Positions 59,190 to 64,000 of a stretch of 64,000 bases of DNA are shown here, one piece after another. The notes beneath the pieces were generated by a model. That model ran no database searches and had not been told where the DNA came from. It saw only the letters and a program-made list of their open reading frames with translations. Location of the stretch: contig NZ_CP053069.1 in assembly GCF_013003965.1 (NCBI RefSeq), positions 4,495,419-4,559,418 on the forward strand, given 5' to 3'. This DNA is from Usitatibacter rugosus. Its GTDB lineage: Bacteria; Pseudomonadota; Gammaproteobacteria; Burkholderiales; Usitatibacteraceae. The first letter of the stretch is position 1. Every line of letters begins with the position of its first letter. The position numbers and the translations under genes are program-made.

Positions 59190-59968
59190 GCGGCGTCTTT
59201 CACCTTGAAGCCATTGCGGCCGAGCAGCTCGCGGGCGAACGCGAGGTGCGCCAGCGCGCCTTTCGATTGCGGGTCGTGGAGGATGACGGGCTTGCCGAAG
59301 GAGGGCGCCTCGGCGATGCGGATGTTGCGCGGGATCACGGTGTCGAACACCTTGTCGCCGTAGTGCTTCTTCAGCTCCTCGGCGACCTGGATGGTGAGCG
59401 TCATCCGCGGGTCGTACATCGTGCGCACCAGCGCCTCGATCTCGATCTTGGGATTGAGCTTCTGCTTCACCTTGCGCAGCGTCCCCACGAGGTCGGACAG
59501 CCCTTCGAGCGCGTAGTACTCGCACTGCATCGGGATGATCACCGCGTCGGCGGCGGTGAAGCCGTTCACGGTGAGCATGTTGAGCGCGGGCGGGCAGTCG
59601 ATGACGACGAAGTCGTAGTCGCCGCGCACCGGATCGATGGCCTTGCGCAGGCAGTACTCCCGATCCTCCATCTGGATCAGCTCGACCTCGGCGCCGGCCA
59701 GCTCGCGATTGGAAGGAACGACGTCGTAGTTGCCTTCGCAGCGCACGCGCGCCTCGGGCACGGTGCATTCGCCGAGGATCACGTCATAGACGGTCTTCTC
59801 GCACACGGACTTGTCGACGCCGCTGCCGGTCGTGGCATTGCCCTGCGGATCGAGATCGACGAGCAACGCCTTGCGCCCGTAGTGCGCAAGGCTTGCGGAG
59901 AGGTTCACCGCGATCGAGGTCTTGCCGACGCCGCCCTTCTGGTTTGCGATGACGAAGACGCGAGCCAT
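59186..59968 (-). CDS. parA: chromosome partitioning ATPase ParA
   Basis: 260 residues from the ATG at 59968, which overlaps the rsmG stop by one base (TGATG). Deviant Walker A KGGVGKTSIAVNLSASLA, A' motif LLVDLDPQGNAT, Walker B FVVIDCPPALNML. Works with ParB to move origin regions apart. Confidence 0.97.
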   Translation of the reverse strand: MARVFVIANQKGGVGKTSIAVNLSASLAHYGRKALLVDLDPQGNATTGSGVDKSVCEKTVYDVILGECTVPEARVRCEGNYDVVPSNRELAGAEVELIQMEDREYCLRKAIDPVRGDYDFVVIDCPPALNMLTVNGFTAADAVIIPMQCEYYALEGLSDLVGTLRKVKQKLNPKIEIEALVRTMYDPRMTLTIQVAEELKKHYGDKVFDTVIPRNIRIAEAPSFGKPVILHDPQSKGALAHLAFARELLGRNGFKVKDAA

Positions 59969-60594
59969 CAGGCGGCCTTCAGGAGGACGAGGTGGCGCTT
60001 GGCGTCGAGGCTCGGAACGCGCAGCTCCACGACGCCGTCGACGCGATGCGAGGCGGGCACCTTCGCGATCTCGTCGAAGGGATGCACGCCCTTCATCGCG
60101 AGCAGGACGCCGTCGGATGCGACCAGGTGCTTCGATTGGGAGACGAAATCCGCGAGCTCGGAGAACGCGCGCGAGACGACGACATCGAACCGCGCCGGAG
60201 GCGTCCACCGCTCGACACGCTCGCAGACGACGGTGACGTTCGGAAGGCCGAGCTCGGCCTTGGCCTGCGCGAGGAATGCCGTCTTCTTGTGCGAGGAGTC
60301 GAGGAGCGTCACGGCCATCTGCGGCCGCGCGATCGCGATCGGAATGCCGGGCAAGCCCGCGCCCGTGCCCACATCGAGAAGCGTGGCCGCGTTGCCGAGC
60401 TGCGGAAGGATCGCAAGGCTGTCGAGAAGATGCAGCGCCACCATCTGCTCGGGCTCGCGGACCGCGGTGAGGTTGTGAACGCGGTTCCACTTGGCGAGCA
60501 GGCTCAGGTAGGCGGCCAGCTTCGCCTGCGATTCCGGCGGCAAGTCGAGGCCCATCGCCGAAAGTCCTTCGGCGATGCGCAGGTCGATGGTCAT
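59968..60594 (-). CDS. rsmG: 16S rRNA (guanine527-N7)-methyltransferase
   Basis: 208 residues. SAM-binding [40 protein letters not shown] is the RsmG signature region. Start overlaps the mnmG stop by 4 bases (ATGA). Confidence 0.96.
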   Translation of the reverse strand: MTIDLRIAEGLSAMGLDLPPESQAKLAAYLSLLAKWNRVHNLTAVREPEQMVALHLLDSLAILPQLGNAATLLDVGTGAGLPGIPIAIARPQMAVTLLDSSHKKTAFLAQAKAELGLPNVTVVCERVERWTPPARFDVVVSRAFSELADFVSQSKHLVASDGVLLAMKGVHPFDEIAKVPASHRVDGVVELRVPSLDAKRHLVLLKAA

Positions 60595-62441
60595 GCGGAT
60601 TTCTCGGTGGGTGCCGCTTCGTCGGCGAGGCGGCGGCGTTTCAGGTGGACCAGCAACAGCGAGATCGCCGCGGGCGTGATGCCCTGCAGGCGCGAGGCCT
60701 GGCCCACCGTCTCGGGCCGCTGCTGCGTGAGCTTTTGCTGCGCTTCCTTGGACAGGCCGCGCACGGAGGCGTAGTCGAGGTCGGCGGGAATCGACTGACC
60801 CTCTTGGGCCTGCTGGCGCTCGACTTCATCCTTCTGGCGATCGATGTAGCCGGCGTACTTGGCCGCGATCTCGACCTGCTCGGTGACCGCCGGGTCCAGA
60901 AGGACGGCTACTGTATTGGGTTGCGCCGGTAGTGAGCCATAGCTCACATCGGGCCTGCGGAGCAGGTCGTAGAGCGTGTGCTCGCCCGAACGCGTGGCCT
61001 TGAGCCGCGACGTCTCGCGCTCGATCGCTTCGCGCTTCGCCTCGAACACCTTCCATTGCGCATCGCCCACCAGGCCCAGCTTGCGGCCCACCTCGGTAAG
61101 GCGAAGGTCCGCGTTGTCCTCGCGAAGCTGCAGGCGGTACTCGGCGCGGCTGGTGAACATGCGGTACGGCTCGGAAACGCCGCGGGTCCCGAGGTCGTCG
61201 ACGAGCACGCCGAGGTAGGCTTCGTCGCGACGCGGGCACCAGGCGGCTTCACCCTTCACCTGGAGCGCGGCGTTCAAGCCCGCGAGCAGGCCCTGGGCGG
61301 CGGCTTCCTCGTAGCCCGTCGTCCCATTGATCTGGCCGGCGAAGAAGAGGCCGCCGATCGCCTTGGTTTCGAGCGATGCCTTCAAGCCACGGGGGTCGAA
61401 GTAGTCGTATTCGATGGCATAGCCGGGCCGAAGGATGTGGGCACTCTCGAGGCCGGGAATGGAGCGCACGAGCGCCCACTGCACGTCGAACGGCAGGCTG
61501 GTCGAGATGCCGTTGGGGTAGTACTCGTGGGTCGTGAGGCCTTCGGGCTCGAGGAAGATCTGGTGCCCCGACTTGCCGGCGAAGCGGTGGATCTTGTCCT
61601 CGATGGACGGGCAATAGCGCGGGCCGACGCCTTCGATCACGCCCGTGAACATGGGCGAGCGGTCGAGGCCGCCCCGGATGATCTCGTGGGTGCGCTCGTT
61701 CGTATGCGAGATCCAGCAGCTCACCTGGCGCGGGTGCATCCCGCGGTTGCCCCGGAAGGAGAACACCGGTTCCGGAGAGTCGCCGGGCTGCTCCACGAGC
61801 TTCGAGAAGTCGATGGTTCGTCCGTCGATGCGCGGCGGAGTCCCGGTCTTCAAGCGCCCCACGGGGAGCTTCAGCTCGCGCAGGCGCGCGGCGAGGGAAA
61901 GCGAGGGCGCATCGCCCGCGCGTCCCCCCTGGTAGTTGTTCAGGCCGACGTGGATCCGGCCGCCCAGGAACGTCCCGGCCGTGAGCACGACGGCGGAAGC
62001 CATGAACCTCAGTCCAATCGCCGTGACGGCTCCAGTGACGCGGTCGCCCTCGACGATCAGGTCGTCCACCGCCTGCTGGAAGATCCACAGGTTGGGCTGG
62101 TTCTCGAGTTGCCGCCGGATCGCGGCCCGGTAGAGCACCCGGTCCGCCTGGGCGCGGGTCGCGCGCACGGCCGGGCCTTTGCTGGCGTTGAGGGTGCGGA
62201 ACTGGATGCCCGCCTCGTCCGTCGCCAGGGCCATCGCGCCGCCCAGGGCGTCGACCTCCCGGACCAGGTGGCCCTTGCCGATGCCTCCGATGGAGGGGTT
62301 GCAGGACATCTGGCCCAGCGTCTCGATGGCGTGCGTGAGGAGGAGGGTGCGCGCACCCGTCCGCGCCGAGGCGAGCGCCGCCTCGGTGCCGGCATGTCCG
62401 CCGCCCACCACGATCACGTCGAATTGCTGGGGAAAGTCCAC
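60591..62441 (-). CDS. mnmG: tRNA uridine-5-carboxymethylaminomethyl modification enzyme MnmG (GidA)
   Basis: 616 residues; GTG start at 62441 ([20 protein letters not shown]). FAD site [32 protein letters not shown], and the two signature blocks ([31 protein letters not shown]). Works with MnmE to make cmnm5U34 in tRNA. A terminator-like hairpin ends about 11 bases before the start. Confidence 0.97.
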   Translation of the reverse strand: MDFPQQFDVIVVGGGHAGTEAALASARTGARTLLLTHAIETLGQMSCNPSIGGIGKGHLVREVDALGGAMALATDEAGIQFRTLNASKGPAVRATRAQADRVLYRAAIRRQLENQPNLWIFQQAVDDLIVEGDRVTGAVTAIGLRFMASAVVLTAGTFLGGRIHVGLNNYQGGRAGDAPSLSLAARLRELKLPVGRLKTGTPPRIDGRTIDFSKLVEQPGDSPEPVFSFRGNRGMHPRQVSCWISHTNERTHEIIRGGLDRSPMFTGVIEGVGPRYCPSIEDKIHRFAGKSGHQIFLEPEGLTTHEYYPNGISTSLPFDVQWALVRSIPGLESAHILRPGYAIEYDYFDPRGLKASLETKAIGGLFFAGQINGTTGYEEAAAQGLLAGLNAALQVKGEAAWCPRRDEAYLGVLVDDLGTRGVSEPYRMFTSRAEYRLQLREDNADLRLTEVGRKLGLVGDAQWKVFEAKREAIERETSRLKATRSGEHTLYDLLRRPDVSYGSLPAQPNTVAVLLDPAVTEQVEIAAKYAGYIDRQKDEVERQQAQEGQSIPADLDYASVRGLSKEAQQKLTQQRPETVGQASRLQGITPAAISLLLVHLKRRRLADEAAPTEKSA

Positions 62442-62453
62442 GACTCGCGTCCG

Positions 62454-62475
62454 AAAATAAGGCCCCGAAGGGGCC
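62454..62475 (-). terminator. terminator-like hairpin just before mnmG
   Basis: On the minus strand GGCCCC-TTC-GGGGCC is followed by TTATTTT. It would end the transcript of the hydrolase gene, but the T-run finishes only about 12 bases from the mnmG GTG, leaving no room for a separate mnmG promoter behind it. Confidence 0.75.
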
Positions 62476-62523
62476 GAACCAAGAGGCGAATTCTACGCGA
62501 AAGGCCCTCGCGGACCCACGTCT

Positions 62524-62539
62524 TGTTCCACGTGGAACA
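62524..62539. other. parS site 1 (ParB-binding centromere)
   Basis: TGTTCCACGTGGAACA is a perfect 16-base palindrome matching the parS consensus TGTTNCACGTGNAACA in every fixed position. It lies between mnmG and the hydrolase gene, 3.3 kb upstream of parB. Confidence 0.95.
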
Positions 62540-62551
62540 AGGGGCAGCGGC

Positions 62552-63388
62552 CTATTTGTCGCGCGCCAGGACCCAGGCCGTAGTGCGGGCGTAGGCCTTT
62601 TCGCGGGCCTCGGGATTGGCGCCCACGGTGGCCCCCCAGCCCGTCGGGCTGGCGGCATTGCTGACCTTGGGCCGGGTGCGGATCTCGCCGAAGCCGTCGA
62701 ACGCGTGGTGGGCGCCCGGATAGATGTCCATTTCGATCGGGACGCCCTTGCCGCGCGCCTGCTCGAGGAGGGCCTCGCAGTGGACCGCCGGCGTCCAGTC
62801 GTCCGCGCCGCCCGCCTGGATCAGCAGGGGAACGGTGGCCCGGTAGGACGCCTTGAGAAGATTGGCGCAGCCGGGATAGAAGGCCACGGCCGAGCGGAAC
62901 TCGGGCCCCTTGGCCGGCCGGCCCGGGGCATCTTCCTTGACCGTGTTGAGGACCGTCTGCGCGCCGTTCGACCAGCCCTGGAGGTGGATGTGGGCGGCGT
63001 TCACGTCCTTGCGCGCCGCGAGCCAGGCGAGGCTCGCATAGGCATCCTTAGGCCGGTCCCGGGCCGGGGAGATGGGGCGGTTGCGCTGGGTGCAGATCTC
63101 CTTCTCGCCCCGGGGGCCGAAGCTATCGACCAGCAGGGCGACGAAACCCTTCGCCTGCCAATGCTCTGCCCAAGCCACATAGCTTGCCGTCGGCTCCTGG
63201 CCGTCCTGACGCCACATCCCGCTGCAGCCGTGCATGAGGACGATCGCCGGGAACGGGCCATCGCCGGCGGGACGGTAGAGCCGGGCGGCGAGCGTCACGC
63301 CCGGACCCGGGAAGGTAACGGGCTCGCCTCCACCCGCCCAAGCCACGGCCGAGGCGCAAAGGAGCAGGGCAGCGGCAGGACGTTTCAC
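62552..63388 (-). CDS. dienelactone-hydrolase-like alpha/beta hydrolase, exported
   Basis: 278 residues from the GTG at 63388, which begins a signal peptide (VKRPAAALLLCASAVAWAGG); a TTG at 63427 lies in the preceding gene. Nucleophile S140 in LQGWSNGAQ (true dienelactone hydrolases have Cys), acid in GGADDWTP, and His in PGAHHAFDG. Periplasmic esterase or lactonase of unknown substrate. Its start codon lies inside parS site 2, and it begins 8 bases after the upstream stop. Confidence 0.85.
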   Translation of the reverse strand: MKRPAAALLLCASAVAWAGGGEPVTFPGPGVTLAARLYRPAGDGPFPAIVLMHGCSGMWRQDGQEPTASYVAWAEHWQAKGFVALLVDSFGPRGEKEICTQRNRPISPARDRPKDAYASLAWLAARKDVNAAHIHLQGWSNGAQTVLNTVKEDAPGRPAKGPEFRSAVAFYPGCANLLKASYRATVPLLIQAGGADDWTPAVHCEALLEQARGKGVPIEMDIYPGAHHAFDGFGEIRTRPKVSNAASPTGWGATVGANPEAREKAYARTTAWVLARDK

Positions 63389-63396
63389 GTGGAACG
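63381..63396. other. parS site 2, spanning the hydrolase start codon
   Basis: CGTTTCACGTGGAACG keeps the 14-base core GTTNCACGTGNAAC exactly; only the outer base pair differs from site 1. The CACGTG centre supplies the GTG start codon (63388-63386, minus strand) and the next codons of the hydrolase signal peptide. Confidence 0.9.
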
Positions 63397-63705
63397 TCAG
63401 CGGCCCGCCGGACGGCGCTCGACGCAATACGAGTATCCGAGCGAGGCCAGCTCCTGCTCGGACATGGAGTCGGCTTTCGAGGCGGCGAGCAACATGTGGT
63501 TCTGGACACCTTCCAGCCAGCTATCGGCCACGCGCCGGACGGCCGTCGCCGGATCCCGCTTGGCCTTCACCGCGGCGACGATCGAAGGTGCCTGGGACTG
63601 CGTAAAGGATTTGCACGTCCGCTTCACGTCCTCGGAGGCCTGCTGCGCCGCCGCCGCTCCGGTGAAGGCCATCAACACAGCCACGATCATGAGTTTGTTT
63701 TTCAT
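63397..63705 (-). CDS. small secreted hypothetical protein
   Basis: 102 residues; AGGGAGGGCCG before the ATG at 63705 and a signal peptide (MKNKLMIVAVLMAFTGAAAAQ). The mature part is helical with two cysteines (KRTCKSF; GYSYCVERR) that could pair. Unrecognised. Between mnmE and the hydrolase on the same strand, 15 bases after mnmE. Confidence 0.75.
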   Translation of the reverse strand: MKNKLMIVAVLMAFTGAAAAQQASEDVKRTCKSFTQSQAPSIVAAVKAKRDPATAVRRVADSWLEGVQNHMLLAASKADSMSEQELASLGYSYCVERRPAGR

Positions 63706-63720
63706 CGGCCCTCCCTGGGC

Positions 63721-63999
63721 TCATTTTCCAATGCAGAAGCGACTGAAGATCTCACCCAACAAGTCGTCGGCGCTGACCGCGCCGGTAATCTGCCCTAGCG
63801 CATCCTGCGTGATTTTAAGATCTTCTGCAAACAATTCAAAGGCTTGCGTGTTTCTTTCGGCGGAGGCCAGCCGCTCCCCAGCCACCCTCAACGCGACCAG
63901 GTGCCGCTCGCGCGCCATGAACAGCCCCTCGCCGTGCGGACGCCAGCCCGCCGTCTCCAGCAGCCAGGAACGCAGGGCGGCGACTCCGTCGCCGGTCTT
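63721..63999 (-). CDS. mnmE: tRNA modification GTPase MnmE, C-terminal end only
   Basis: The last 92 codons are present and the rest lies beyond the window. The C-terminus FSRFCIGK with its conserved Cys, LGQITGAVSADDLLGEIF and the helical end AFELFAEDLKITQDAL are diagnostic of MnmE. Partner of MnmG. The gene order continues the origin-proximal block. Confidence 0.95.
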   Translation of the reverse strand, partial: KTGDGVAALRSWLLETAGWRPHGEGLFMARERHLVALRVAGERLASAERNTQAFELFAEDLKITQDALGQITGAVSADDLLGEIFSRFCIGK

Positions 64000-64000
64000 G

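Overview
The window is a dense, very GC-rich (about two thirds by eye) bacterial chromosome segment with about 60 protein genes, no tRNA or rRNA gene that I can see, and no gene-free stretch above about 220 bases. The right third carries the conserved near-origin block mnmE - (small secreted protein, hydrolase) - mnmG - rsmG - parA - parB - atpI-atpBEFHAGDC - glmU, with two parS sites. That order, together with a Bug-type tricarboxylate binding protein, an AapJQMP amino-acid importer and class III CoA-transferase/acyl-CoA genes, points to a betaproteobacterium. Genus cannot be fixed from the sequence alone. The replication origin probably lies a short way beyond base 64000 (inference from gene order).

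Layout. 1-3437 (minus): an HMG-CoA-lyase family gene followed by a NitT/TauT-type ABC importer (binding protein, ATPase, permease cut by the window edge). 3463-6219: PEP carboxylase. 6253-8805 (minus): membrane protein, CaiB-family CoA-transferase, TerB/DUF697-like protein. 8935-12703: secreted S9 peptidase and the ABC-F protein Uup. 12657-16491 (minus): a CRP-domain/thioredoxin-reductase-like flavoprotein without its redox cysteines, and a secreted M13 metallopeptidase. 16557-22547: CPBP protease, PPC/DUF296 protein, CDP-alcohol phosphatidyltransferase, MFS transporter, secreted S8 peptidase, Tyr/Pro-rich glycine-zipper protein, universal stress protein. 22596-28605: M1 aminopeptidase and, divergently, a tandem pair of unrecognised secreted proteins with a caspase/CHAT-like His/Cys arrangement. 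28933-35886: aapJQMP, a Bug protein, a metallo-beta-lactamase-fold hydrolase and an acyl-CoA dehydrogenase. 35961-40806: small envelope proteins, a LysR regulator divergent from a cytochrome c, a YbfB-type MFS gene with a carboxymuconolactone-decarboxylase-family gene, and a MESH1-like HD hydrolase.

40810-49624 is the most unusual part. glmS is preceded by only 12 bases by a large secreted TPR-CHAT protein. That gene starts 23 bases from a divergent 63-residue Lys-rich protein containing a deviant Walker-A-like string. Next come a secreted FecR-domain protein, a CHASE2-adenylate cyclase, and, divergent from the cyclase, a CRP-like regulator that keeps the cAMP-binding residues. I read this as a candidate envelope-to-cAMP signalling module containing a caspase-like (CHAT) protease.

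49728-64000: a small membrane protein, glmU, the complete F0F1 ATP synthase operon (with a dispersed double-hairpin repeat between atpA and atpG), parBA, rsmG, mnmG, two parS sites (one spanning the start codon of a dienelactone-hydrolase-like gene), a small secreted protein and the 3' end of mnmE.
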